Source of the DNA: Parapedobacter tibetensis
Lineage (GTDB): Bacteria; Bacteroidota; Bacteroidia; Sphingobacteriales; Sphingobacteriaceae
DNA: 64,000 nt
Assembly: GCF_024704835.1 (NCBI RefSeq)
Contig: NZ_JAMXBE010000013.1
Location: 1 to 64,000 of the forward strand
Direction of reading: 5' to 3'
The notes below the pieces were generated by a model that was given only the letters and a program-made list of their open reading frames with translations, was not told where the DNA came from and ran no database searches. The translations under genes and the position numbers were made by a program. How positions within the stretch are numbered: the first letter of the stretch is position 1; every line of letters starts with the position of its first letter. Positions 8,888 to 17,800 of the stretch are shown piece after piece.

Positions 8888-9919
8888 TTACAAAGAGGCC
8901 CTCAAAGTTAAATAAAATGGCACCTCTTCATGCCTGCGAGAATTGTCAAGTATGAGTTGAGCGGCAACTGTGCCCATCCGTTTAAAATCGGTTGATATGG
9001 TCGTAATACCATCTAAAATAAATTTCTTAAGTGGTGTTTCGTTATAGGAAATGATGCCTACCTGTTTTCCTATTTTTAACTTAAGGGATATAACCCTGTC
9101 CAATAATTTCACTAGGTCATCTTCCATCAGGTTGATGTAGACTTCTCCCTCGGCAATTGGCTCTTGCATGATGTCGCTAACCAACAAATGGTTAAATGCA
9201 TACTGTTGGCAAAAACGGTAGAACCCTTTGATAATGCCTTTTGGAAAGTAGCTTTTATCTGGAAAAATTAGCTTGATGGTGTGGTATTTACTTAATTTTT
9301 CTTTTGCCTGTTCAAGTGCGTTGTAAATATCATTTTCAAAATTTTCATACACAACAGCATATTCCCCGTCGACGTCCGGCACTAATTTATCGAGCAAGAC
9401 CAACTTATCCTTCGGGATTGTATTGATAATCTCCGCAGCTTTGTCACGTCCTTCTATAAAATGAGGTATGATTACGTAGTGGGTGTATTCCTGCCTGAGG
9501 TTTTGAAACAGCTTCTTGAAAAGAGATAAGTCGTTGTTGTAAATGTAGAAATCCACAAAGGCATCGCTTCCGATGGCCTGCACAAAGGAATCATAAACAA
9601 TTTTCTTGTGTGCACTCAGTTTGTTAAAAAAAAGTACGATCTGGAGCTTTCGCTTAAAGTCTGCATTGGTGATGTAGTATCCCTTGCCCGGTACAGATCC
9701 CAATACGCCCAGTTGCTTGAGGTGCTTGTACCCCTTTTCAGCCGTATCACGCGATATCTCAAGCACATAGCTCAACTCATTGATAGACGGGAGCATATCG
9801 TCTTTTTTTATCTTCCCTGCACCCACAGCGTTGATCACTGCATTAGCCAATTGCAGGTATTTGGGCGTGGCAGCATATTCGTTGATATGAATATGGTCCA
9901 ATATGTTTATGGGTTTCAT
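8888..9919 (-). CDS. GntR-type transcriptional regulator with periplasmic-binding-like effector domain
   Basis: 343 residues. The N-terminus is a GntR winged helix-turn-helix (about 18-88; PKYLQLANAV, LPSINELSYVLEISRDTAEKGY, PGKGYYI). The rest (about 92-343) resembles a LacI/periplasmic-binding-protein ligand domain (IVLFFNKLS, VGIISYNETPLKKFI, TDFKRMGTVAAQLIL). Bacteroidetes use regulators of this architecture for monosaccharide pathways such as fucose and rhamnose. It is the last gene of the rhamnose operon, 58 bp after the GH106 gene, so it probably senses rhamnose or a derivative and controls this operon. That role and the target sites at 24365-24413 are inference. It is the only transcription factor in the window. 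Confidence 0.88.
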   Translation of the reverse strand: MKPINILDHIHINEYAATPKYLQLANAVINAVGAGKIKKDDMLPSINELSYVLEISRDTAEKGYKHLKQLGVLGSVPGKGYYITNADFKRKLQIVLFFNKLSAHKKIVYDSFVQAIGSDAFVDFYIYNNDLSLFKKLFQNLRQEYTHYVIIPHFIEGRDKAAEIINTIPKDKLVLLDKLVPDVDGEYAVVYENFENDIYNALEQAKEKLSKYHTIKLIFPDKSYFPKGIIKGFYRFCQQYAFNHLLVSDIMQEPIAEGEVYINLMEDDLVKLLDRVISLKLKIGKQVGIISYNETPLKKFILDGITTISTDFKRMGTVAAQLILDNSRRHEEVPFYLTLRASL

Positions 9920-9977
9920 GGCAAGCGCTGGTTTTTTACGCCCTAAAGATAAGCGGTTAATTCAAGAATGGCATATT

Positions 9978-12779
9978 TTATTCCATTTTGTATTGCTTAA
10001 TCTTGACAGTCCCGGTTAATCCAGAAGGCTGAACTTTCCATGATGAGGCATCAAATGCTTTATAGTCGATATTTACGAAATTGATCTCATGGTATTTCCT
10101 CCACTCAACGCCCGCGCGATCCATCGACCGAATACGGTTGGCCATAAGGTTGGCTACTTCTATTCGAATGGTGTTCTTCCCTTTTTTCAATAGGTGGCCA
10201 ATTGGTAAACGATACGGTATGCTCCATGCTAAGCCGGCATCTTGCCCATTGATCCATACCCGCGCGCTCTCATGTACCCCTTCCAATTCCAGCAAATACG
10301 TGTCCTTCGTCACTTTGGCAAGCTGGAATGTCACCTGATATGCCCCTACCCCACTAAAGGTTTGGTACGCATCGTCCATAAAATCGGTCCAAGGAACCAA
10401 TGGCCCAACTTCAGTTGGGGGAGGTAATTGGGGCCCTCCTTCTTTAAAGTCGATCCGCCATCCGTCGGTAATGTTTATTTCAGCTACATTTCGCCCGATA
10501 TATGACCAATCGGGCATGTGTTTATCTTGTTTATTATAAAACTTAAGAATAACAGCCTCACCTGGATGGAGCTGTATACGTACACCTCGTTTCCCATCAG
10601 TTGTTTGGGTGGCTACCTTCCCGAACCGTCCGTTCTGGGGATCCAATAGCATTGCGTCGTGATCCGTTGCAGATTGGAAAGGCACCCAGGTGTCGATTGT
10701 GGTAGCATGGTGATTAACGATAAAATAATAGGCGCCATCCGTTGTTTTCCGTCTGACGAATTTCAGCCCATGCTGTACCAATTGCTCTCCAACAATATCA
10801 TGCCGTTGTAATGTCGACACGATGTCGGTTGAAAGCAGTATGTGCCCTTTGCCTAGCGATGCTTGTTTAATCCCACCCTCCAATGGCGAAAAAGGTATCG
10901 TTTTCAGCAACGCCTCAAACCTCAAGTGCCTGTTTTCATAATCCCCCAGACCCGGCACATCCTGTGGAACAGCCTGAAACAGCACGGTAGCACCCTGGCG
11001 AACCAAATCCAATAGTTTTTCCAATGTTTCCAATGGCATCTTCCGTGTCACCGGTACAATCAACATTTTATAGGGTATGGCATTGCTTGACGTACGGATA
11101 AGGCCGTCAACCACTTCGGCGTTGGACAACAGGTTATCCGATATGAAATCGTAAGCATATCCCTCTTGCTGTAGCCGCTGTACATTTTTATAAAAATCGG
11201 TGGGATGCAGCCATTTATCGATATTATGCACGGTGAATGTCATCATGCGGCCATTCGCGGAATCCCAATTGTCATGGATAGGCCAATAGAGCAGCAACTC
11301 ATTATCGGGCTTGCCCGCCTGCAATACGGATTGCACACGGGTAATGTATTCATTGAGCCCATACAAATGTGGCCACCAGCTGTTGGTGGGCACGAAATTG
11401 ACCGAAGCATAAAACAGCCATCCAGGCCAGCCCGCTTCCGCTGGCGAATAGGTGATACCGTGGTAAAAAACATGGTTGACCCCGGCAAGGAAACATTGCT
11501 CTACCTCTGGTTTGCATTGGGAGAGTGATGTCTTGAAATGTTCCGTAAGCCAGGTGAATGTTTCGGAAGAGACTAGTTTCTTGCCCATGACATTAGCCGC
11601 CGAAGAGCCAAATTTCAACATGATGGGGTCTGGGTCTACCGAACGGACATCTGCACTATCGCGACGTAAGCCGGGAATGGCAAAAGAACTCGAACCAAAC
11701 GTTTCCACTTCGGGGATATCCACAGCAGCATATAGGTCGATAAGATTACCGGGTGATCCATGTGCTTGGTTTTTGCTGACACTACCATATCCATGTGCCC
11801 ATTTGGTCCAAGGTTGGGTAAAGTTTTCCAGCAGTAAATCGGCCATGGTCTGCCGGTAATCCGATTTGAGCCGAGCCACATGGTCATTGGATTCATCACC
11901 AAGAAATTCACGGATATGCAGGCGTAAATCATATCCCCGCCGTTTTATGAATTCATCGAAGAACTCCGCCGTCCAATCTGCACCGTATACCTCATAACTG
12001 TCGTTATAGAATGCGCGTATGCCTTGCGGTTGCTTAGCAAAAGCGCTATCATAACGTGACAAGTAGTGGCTCAGGGCATCATGAGAAAAATGGTTGAGGG
12101 TAAGACCTTCGCCCCCTGGGGCTGCACGCTTTACCTGCTGATGGGTTTTACCTTCAAAGATAGCATATAGTTCCCAAATGCCTTTCGTTGGTTTCCAGTC
12201 CAGTGTGCCATCCTCGGCAACCCGATCGGTAAGCAATGTAGCATTTCCTTCGTCGTCATATGCCGTAAGTGACAATAAGGGGGCGGATTCCTGCTTCGGA
12301 TCGGCTGATCGGATTTTCTCTTCGAATGGCTTAACAGCAGTCAATTGGAAGGTACGGAATACCATTTTGGTAGCTGCTTCCTTAACACCAACCTGTGGGC
12401 CACCGAATGGCCACCCTGTCCCCGTGGTCAGATCGATGCCCATATCCAAGCTATCTGCTTGTTGGACTGTATAGTTCAATACCTCCATCCACCGTGGGGA
12501 GAGGTATGGTATATACTGATCTTCATACCCTTTGGCGCCATAAATCGGGGCAATCTCCAATCCGCCAATTCCTGCGGCGGCATAGGACTGCATCAATTTC
12601 GCCAAATTATATTCATCCACGGCATTGCCCATCCACCACCAACGTGCCCAAGGTTTCATTTCTTTTTCCACACGTGGCCAAGGGCTGGGCTGGGCTAGGC
12701 TTAATTGCATGCCAAGCAACACCAGTAGATAGACACCACATAACCGTACCATATGCTTCAATTTATAATTTTTAAGCAT
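9978..12779 (-). CDS. Glycoside hydrolase family 106 alpha-L-rhamnosidase
   Basis: About 933 residues with a signal peptide (LLVLLGMQLSLAQ). Family landmarks are the N-terminal WARWWWMGNAV, GIGGLEIAPIYG, GIDLTTGTGWPFGGPQVG, then VEQCFLAGVNHVFYHGITYSP and the C-terminal galactose-binding-like region (VTFQLAKVTKDTYLLELEG, ARVWINGQDAGLAW). GH106 enzymes remove alpha-L-rhamnose from pectic glycans such as RG-I and RG-II with inversion. Start: the longest frame begins at TTG 12782, but ATG 12779 overlaps the rhaM stop as TGATG, so it is preferred and implies translational coupling. Likely periplasmic, releasing rhamnose that the co-transcribed mutarotase then handles. Confidence 0.9.
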   Translation of the reverse strand: MLKNYKLKHMVRLCGVYLLVLLGMQLSLAQPSPWPRVEKEMKPWARWWWMGNAVDEYNLAKLMQSYAAAGIGGLEIAPIYGAKGYEDQYIPYLSPRWMEVLNYTVQQADSLDMGIDLTTGTGWPFGGPQVGVKEAATKMVFRTFQLTAVKPFEEKIRSADPKQESAPLLSLTAYDDEGNATLLTDRVAEDGTLDWKPTKGIWELYAIFEGKTHQQVKRAAPGGEGLTLNHFSHDALSHYLSRYDSAFAKQPQGIRAFYNDSYEVYGADWTAEFFDEFIKRRGYDLRLHIREFLGDESNDHVARLKSDYRQTMADLLLENFTQPWTKWAHGYGSVSKNQAHGSPGNLIDLYAAVDIPEVETFGSSSFAIPGLRRDSADVRSVDPDPIMLKFGSSAANVMGKKLVSSETFTWLTEHFKTSLSQCKPEVEQCFLAGVNHVFYHGITYSPAEAGWPGWLFYASVNFVPTNSWWPHLYGLNEYITRVQSVLQAGKPDNELLLYWPIHDNWDSANGRMMTFTVHNIDKWLHPTDFYKNVQRLQQEGYAYDFISDNLLSNAEVVDGLIRTSSNAIPYKMLIVPVTRKMPLETLEKLLDLVRQGATVLFQAVPQDVPGLGDYENRHLRFEALLKTIPFSPLEGGIKQASLGKGHILLSTDIVSTLQRHDIVGEQLVQHGLKFVRRKTTDGAYYFIVNHHATTIDTWVPFQSATDHDAMLLDPQNGRFGKVATQTTDGKRGVRIQLHPGEAVILKFYNKQDKHMPDWSYIGRNVAEINITDGWRIDFKEGGPQLPPPTEVGPLVPWTDFMDDAYQTFSGVGAYQVTFQLAKVTKDTYLLELEGVHESARVWINGQDAGLAWSIPYRLPIGHLLKKGKNTIRIEVANLMANRIRSMDRAGVEWRKYHEINFVNIDYKAFDASSWKVQPSGLTGTVKIKQYKME

Positions 12780-13096
12780 CAATCAAGATGAAAAACCTGT
12801 TTTAGGGGTTTGCTTATCGGTGAATTGTCCGAATTTGTTTCCATAATATCTGCCATATAGGCCCACCATTTCTGTACAACGGGATGCGTACCCAAGTCCT
12901 GTGAAGATTGGCCTGTTGCTTCCTGCTGCTGTACGGCAAACAAGGTATTGGTTTCTTCATCGAGGAAAATGGAATAATCGCTTATGCCACTTTCTTTGAG
13001 CAATTCCTTGAGTTCGGGCCAAATGGCATCATGTCGTTTTTTATATTCCACTTGGCATCCGGGCATCAACTTCATTTTAAATGCGATTCGTTGCAT
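12779..13096 (-). CDS. rhaM: L-rhamnose mutarotase
   Basis: 105 residues, the usual length for the family (YiiL/RhaM). It interconverts the alpha and beta anomers of L-rhamnose so that isomerase receives its preferred form. Conserved Tyr18 and His22 (Y in EYKK, H in [10 protein letters not shown]) match the catalytic positions of the E. coli enzyme, and the aromatic WWAYMADIM motif is present. No signal peptide, so cytoplasmic. Its stop codon overlaps the start of the GH106 gene. No rhamnose isomerase, kinase or aldolase gene is in the window, so catabolism must be encoded elsewhere. Confidence 0.95.
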   Translation of the reverse strand: MQRIAFKMKLMPGCQVEYKKRHDAIWPELKELLKESGISDYSIFLDEETNTLFAVQQQEATGQSSQDLGTHPVVQKWWAYMADIMETNSDNSPISKPLKQVFHLD

Positions 13097-13120
13097 ATTT
13101 CCAAATTTAATATCCCATTC

Positions 13121-15568
13121 TTAATAAAATACATTCAATTCACCATGGTCCATTTTTTCGTCTACCCATACTACACCTGCTTCGGCATCATAAAACCAAC
13201 CCGATGATCCGGAACGCTGTTCCATTTCCTGAAGGTTACGCCCATTGAACGTCAATGCACGTGGCTTTTGTGGGATATCCCACCTGATCTTTGCCGTATA
13301 AGCCCTGTTACCCAAGTCATAACCAGCGGAGGGTTTGCCGATCTGGATATTCAGGTGGTCTGCCCTACTGAATGAATGGATTGGCGTAACTGCATAGGCG
13401 CCAGCTTGGTAATCCAAGCTCATCCCATCATCGTCATAAAGATCTAGATGGCCATTTGCAGCTGGAAAAATATCCAGCAGCATTTCATCATCCGCATATT
13501 GGCCTACATAGTCCATTTCCCGCTGCATGGGAATGATGGCTCCCGCTTTGGCAAATATCGGCATCGTATCCAGGGGCGTGGTCACATGGATGTACTGCCG
13601 CCCTTCATAGCGCTTGCCTGTCCAGTAATCAAACCAAATGCCTTCCGGCAGGTACACGGTCCTTGTTTTAGCTCTTTTAGTCACTACCGGACAAACGAGT
13701 AAATCATTCCCGAATAGGTATTGGTCATCGATCTCGTAAACATTTCTATCCTGCTGATGCTCCATCACCATGGCCCGCATAAGCGGGGTGCCATCGGTAT
13801 ACATACCGTAAGCGTGGCTATAAATATATGGAATAAGGCGATAACGCAGCCTGTCGTATTTCCTGAAATTTGCCAGTGCTTCCTCGCCATAGTTCCAAGG
13901 CTCCTTGTATCCCGGATGGTCCATGCCAAACACCATGGCTATTGGGCTGAACATCCCGAATTGTACCCAACGGATGTACAACTCCGGATCGGCCACATGT
14001 TCGAATCCCCCCATACAATGCGTCCAATAGCCTACACCCGACAGTCCCATGTTGAGCCCCGCACGGATGACCGGTAGGAAATATTGCCATTCGCTAGGCC
14101 AATCGCCAGCAAAAATAAAGGGATACCGTTGGATGCCTGCGTATCCTTCTCGGGTCTGGTTCAGTCCCCTGATGCCATTGTATGCCTGGAATTTTTCGTA
14201 CGGTGCCTTGGCATAGGCTATCGGGAAAACATTATGTAGCTTTTTAGCTTGCTCGTCCACAGGCCCCATCTTATCGCTCTCGTTGGCTTTTCCTCCGAAG
14301 GCACTACCTTCGTCGGTTTTCAGGAACATTGCCCCGAGATCGGCCACGCGTTTCACGCCGTTGTCCCACCACCAGTCTACCGATTGCTGATCGAAGAAAT
14401 TAACGAATTCGCCAACCTCTTTCCCCGTTTCATCCTGCTCCGGATAGACATATCCTCCTGCCCGTGCCTGATCAAGCAAATCCATGGTCTGGCCATTGTC
14501 AAAACGCGGCCTAAGATGGAGCCCCACCATGGCATAATTCAGGGCATATAGGCTATCAAACATCCCTTTAGGGTCGGCAAAGGTCTCGCGCCATTCGAAC
14601 GACGTAGCCCCTTTGCCACCGTTTTTGCCAAAAATCCGCCAAGTGGAATCCAACCACAGCAAATCAATGGGGATACCCAATTCCCGGAATTTACGTGCCA
14701 GTGCAATTACATAAGCGTCGGACGTCTGTTCCTCATGCCCCCACGTGCCGCCGCTATAGGTGCCAGCATGCAAGCCAAAGGCAAACTTGGGCAACATAGG
14801 CGACTTCCCGGTAATGTTGGTGTAGTGTTTTACCACGTTCTTGAACGTCGGTCCATAGATAAAATAATAGTCTAATTCGCCGCCTTCCGCTTCAAAAGCG
14901 TACGCATCTTGATCCGAATGCCCCATATCCCATTGGGTGGTATAGGGGTTATGTAAAAAGATACCGTATCCCCGTGTACTCATGAAAAACGGCACCGGCG
15001 AATAGTTAGCCTCCAGAATGTTGTATGCCCCTACTTCATGTGGGCGTCCTTTACCACGTCCTACCTTCAAGGTAAGCTTCTTATTACGTTGGTTTATGAA
15101 ATCCATCCGCTCTCCGAAGCCAAAGAAATACTCCTCGGCCTGAAGTGCCTTACGTACACCTGTTCGCTCCCCTTCTCGATAGGGCCCACCACAGTCGGCA
15201 GACAACAAAGCGCCATGCTGGTCATATAGCTGTATGGAAAATGGACTTTTGATAATATGTACGATCAACGAGTCCGATACCAGTCGAACCGTAGAATCGG
15301 TCTCCGTCATAGCGACCTCCGAAGGGGGCCAATCGTCACGTACCACCATGAGGCTTGGTTCGGTCTCAAACGTTCCCGTCCATGATGTCCTTATCCGCAC
15401 CACATCGCTTGTGCAGAATGTTAGCTTTGTGCTGGAGACAGCGGTTTCCAATAGAAACGTATTGCCCTGTTTTTTAACATGCAAAAGGTCCTGCCCTTCC
15501 TGGGCAACGGCGGCGGTGATGTTAATCACCAGTAAGGCAGCAATGGCATATTGTATTAAGTGGATCAT
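13121..15568 (-). CDS. Glycoside hydrolase family 31 protein (alpha-glycosidase)
   Basis: About 815 residues from ATG 15568, where the product begins with a signal peptide (MIHLIQYAIAALLVINITAAVAQ); the frame stays open to GTG 15622, which would add 18 residues before the signal. GH31 landmarks: FFGFGERMD, PVPFFMSTRGYGIFLHN, LPKFAFGLH, GIPIDLLWLDSTW, FLKTDEG (candidate nucleophile Asp, codon 14312-14314), then YRLIPYIYSHAYG and the C-terminal sandwich FDYWTGKRYEG. GH31 enzymes retain the anomeric configuration and act on alpha-glucosides, xylosides or galactosides; the substrate here is open. Its place in a rhamnose operon suggests a pectin side chain or a terminal cap. The TDEGSAF context after the nucleophile is not the common GH31 form. 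Confidence 0.87.
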   Translation of the reverse strand: MIHLIQYAIAALLVINITAAVAQEGQDLLHVKKQGNTFLLETAVSSTKLTFCTSDVVRIRTSWTGTFETEPSLMVVRDDWPPSEVAMTETDSTVRLVSDSLIVHIIKSPFSIQLYDQHGALLSADCGGPYREGERTGVRKALQAEEYFFGFGERMDFINQRNKKLTLKVGRGKGRPHEVGAYNILEANYSPVPFFMSTRGYGIFLHNPYTTQWDMGHSDQDAYAFEAEGGELDYYFIYGPTFKNVVKHYTNITGKSPMLPKFAFGLHAGTYSGGTWGHEEQTSDAYVIALARKFRELGIPIDLLWLDSTWRIFGKNGGKGATSFEWRETFADPKGMFDSLYALNYAMVGLHLRPRFDNGQTMDLLDQARAGGYVYPEQDETGKEVGEFVNFFDQQSVDWWWDNGVKRVADLGAMFLKTDEGSAFGGKANESDKMGPVDEQAKKLHNVFPIAYAKAPYEKFQAYNGIRGLNQTREGYAGIQRYPFIFAGDWPSEWQYFLPVIRAGLNMGLSGVGYWTHCMGGFEHVADPELYIRWVQFGMFSPIAMVFGMDHPGYKEPWNYGEEALANFRKYDRLRYRLIPYIYSHAYGMYTDGTPLMRAMVMEHQQDRNVYEIDDQYLFGNDLLVCPVVTKRAKTRTVYLPEGIWFDYWTGKRYEGRQYIHVTTPLDTMPIFAKAGAIIPMQREMDYVGQYADDEMLLDIFPAANGHLDLYDDDGMSLDYQAGAYAVTPIHSFSRADHLNIQIGKPSAGYDLGNRAYTAKIRWDIPQKPRALTFNGRNLQEMEQRSGSSGWFYDAEAGVVWVDEKMDHGELNVFY

Positions 15569-15621
15569 CCGTATTATCTTTTTTAATTGATGTTTTGGGT
15601 AGTGGATATTACCGGTGGACA

Positions 15622-17778
15622 CTAAGGCATTTTTTTAAATCCTTCCGCTTTTACGGTCCATGAGCCGTCTTTCGGAAATCCGGGTAATTCGCCTTCACTC
15701 GCATCCCAGCCACCAGCCATCATGGCCACCGCAATAAGTATACCCCCATTACCGGGCAAGTAAATGCGCAGCCTGCCATCCTGGTAGTTGTGGCCATTTT
15801 TCAGGTAGCGGTTGGTTTGTATATCCATAAACAGGGCATCCAGGGCTTTTTCAGGCAGACCAAGCCGTGCGGCATTCATGGCGGTCATCGGAAAATCCCA
15901 TCCCCAGGTCTTCTCCCAAAACCAGGTTTCCCAGACTTTATCCAGGGTATTTGCCATGATTTCCTTATCCAGTTTAGGCGATTCGGGCACCATGCCCAAA
16001 GCGCCCAGCACTGCCGGGTGATCCGTCCGCCAACGGTCGTTGGTATAGGAATCAGGAGCACTTTCCGTGGCGAGGTAAACACCGTCTTGTTGGGGTAAGG
16101 GTGCCAATTTATCAATGATTTCATCCCATCGCTCATGCCTGGGCAAGCCATCCCGTTCACGCCACTCCTGAGCGATTTTAAGAGCCCAGTCCCAATACGC
16201 AACCTCATAAGTTGGGTTATAGGTGTCAACAGCCGGGAAGACCTCTTGGGCAGGAATCACACCTTTGCCGAGGTTGTAACGGTCGTTTTCCTTATCGTAT
16301 GTAGGGAAATCAGCCATGAATTCAGCTGTGGCATATACGAGTTCCTTGTATTTTTCAATTGTCTCCGGGTCCTTTTTATCCCGATAGGCCAATTCTGCGA
16401 GGTAGATAAAATGGGGTTGTTGCCAGATGAGGAAGGCGGCTACGGATGAAGGCGACTCATCACCTTCATGGTCCACCATTTTTTGCCAACGAATGCCCTC
16501 ATAACCTTGCCGGGTAGCCAAAGCCCGCCCCTTGTCTGCCACTTGGGCAAAATAGCCCAAACTTTTTTCCATCAGATCCACCCGATCCCATAAGGCAAAA
16601 TGCACGGCATGCCACCAATGCATTTCCAAGTGAGGTTTCCCAAACCAACTGTTGAAAGTTAACCCTGTTTCCTGCGGTGGAAAATTACCTGTACACTGTA
16701 CTTTAGTAAGGTATTGGGAAAGCACAATGCGTCGTTCCAGCTCATCTGCCCGAGCATCGGTACTCCCCTTAAAATCAATGGCAGCGCCACGTGACCAGAA
16801 CGCTTTCCATCCCGATTTGCAGCTTTCCGAGGAAGCCTCAAAATCGGGCAGCTCGGCTGGGTCGGATTTTTCCAATGCAAATAATACACTGCATTCAAAT
16901 GTTTTTTGCCCTTCCGCCGGCGTAACTTGAAAATAATGTGGCGTACCTGTGGGCTGAATATGTGCTCCACTCCACCCAAGAACCGTATGGTAGGTAATTC
17001 CTTGTAATGTATGGGTGACAACAGCGCCTCGTTTATTTTGCTGACTGATATCCGTCTTATGGTGTTCATGGTCGGCCCAATGATTGCCTTCATCCAAAAA
17101 TTCAGCCGTCGGGTATGGATAGCGTAGCCGTATCTTCAACCGACCTTCATCCAAGAGGGCTGATGTAACCTTCACCGCGATCAGGTCTTCTTGCTGGTGG
17201 GCCGTTGTCACCACTTCGACCAATTGGCCCTCAATGGAAAAGCTACTGGTTAATTCCCCTGTCCAGAGATCAAGCTCCTGACGAATATCTTGTACATCAG
17301 TGGGAGCGATAAGCTGCCCGTCTTTTTTATAGATATCGAAACCGACATTGCCAAGTTGGAGTCTGTGTGGGTTTTTCCGGAACCAATTGGCCGCATCTTG
17401 GTTGCGTCCTGCTTCTTTCCACTGCACGCTATAGGTGGCCTCATGTCCATCGTTGTTGAAATCATAGGACCTAAGGGTTTCTTCAAAGCGATAGCCCACA
17501 CTGTCGTCAAATCGATTCCATCCCCATTCGGATTGTGTACCCAATGAAACGCCTTTGGCATAGCGGTCTGGAAAAGTCTGCAATCCGGTTACATCTGCAG
17601 TAAACGCAAATTCCCCATTTCCGATGGTCAGGGATGCCAATGAATCCACTTCCGTATTGATGATGTTATGCCTCCGAACGACCTCCTGCCTGTCGATACC
17701 GCTCGGTTGGCTACAACCTCCGGCCAAGGCACACAGTCCAAACCCCATAATAACCTTCCCAAAAAACGTTAACTTCAT
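15622..17778 (-). CDS. Six-hairpin (GH65-like) glycosidase lipoprotein, specificity unknown
   Basis: 718 residues with a lipoprotein signal (CALAGGCS, lipid-modified Cys near residue 22). The N-terminal part is a beta-sandwich with SLTIGNGEFAFTADVTG, of the kind preceding (alpha/alpha)6 barrels in GH65/GH95-type enzymes. The barrel region shows WFGKPHLEMHWWHAVHFALW, RGYEGIRWQKMVDHEG-like loops, TYEVAYWDWALKIA and a Gly-rich end (YLPGNGGILIAVAMMAGGWD). I recognise the fold but not a characterised family. Conserved acids in the E-M-H-W-W-H and KMVDHEGDESP segments are candidate catalytic residues (inference). The stop TAG sits next to the GH31 gene's possible GTG start. Flanked by rhamnosidase-pathway genes, it probably acts on a rhamnose- or galacturonate-containing oligosaccharide. 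Confidence 0.75.
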   Translation of the reverse strand: MKLTFFGKVIMGFGLCALAGGCSQPSGIDRQEVVRRHNIINTEVDSLASLTIGNGEFAFTADVTGLQTFPDRYAKGVSLGTQSEWGWNRFDDSVGYRFEETLRSYDFNNDGHEATYSVQWKEAGRNQDAANWFRKNPHRLQLGNVGFDIYKKDGQLIAPTDVQDIRQELDLWTGELTSSFSIEGQLVEVVTTAHQQEDLIAVKVTSALLDEGRLKIRLRYPYPTAEFLDEGNHWADHEHHKTDISQQNKRGAVVTHTLQGITYHTVLGWSGAHIQPTGTPHYFQVTPAEGQKTFECSVLFALEKSDPAELPDFEASSESCKSGWKAFWSRGAAIDFKGSTDARADELERRIVLSQYLTKVQCTGNFPPQETGLTFNSWFGKPHLEMHWWHAVHFALWDRVDLMEKSLGYFAQVADKGRALATRQGYEGIRWQKMVDHEGDESPSSVAAFLIWQQPHFIYLAELAYRDKKDPETIEKYKELVYATAEFMADFPTYDKENDRYNLGKGVIPAQEVFPAVDTYNPTYEVAYWDWALKIAQEWRERDGLPRHERWDEIIDKLAPLPQQDGVYLATESAPDSYTNDRWRTDHPAVLGALGMVPESPKLDKEIMANTLDKVWETWFWEKTWGWDFPMTAMNAARLGLPEKALDALFMDIQTNRYLKNGHNYQDGRLRIYLPGNGGILIAVAMMAGGWDASEGELPGFPKDGSWTVKAEGFKKMP

Positions 17779-17800
17779 GATTGCTTATTTTGTTTATAAT

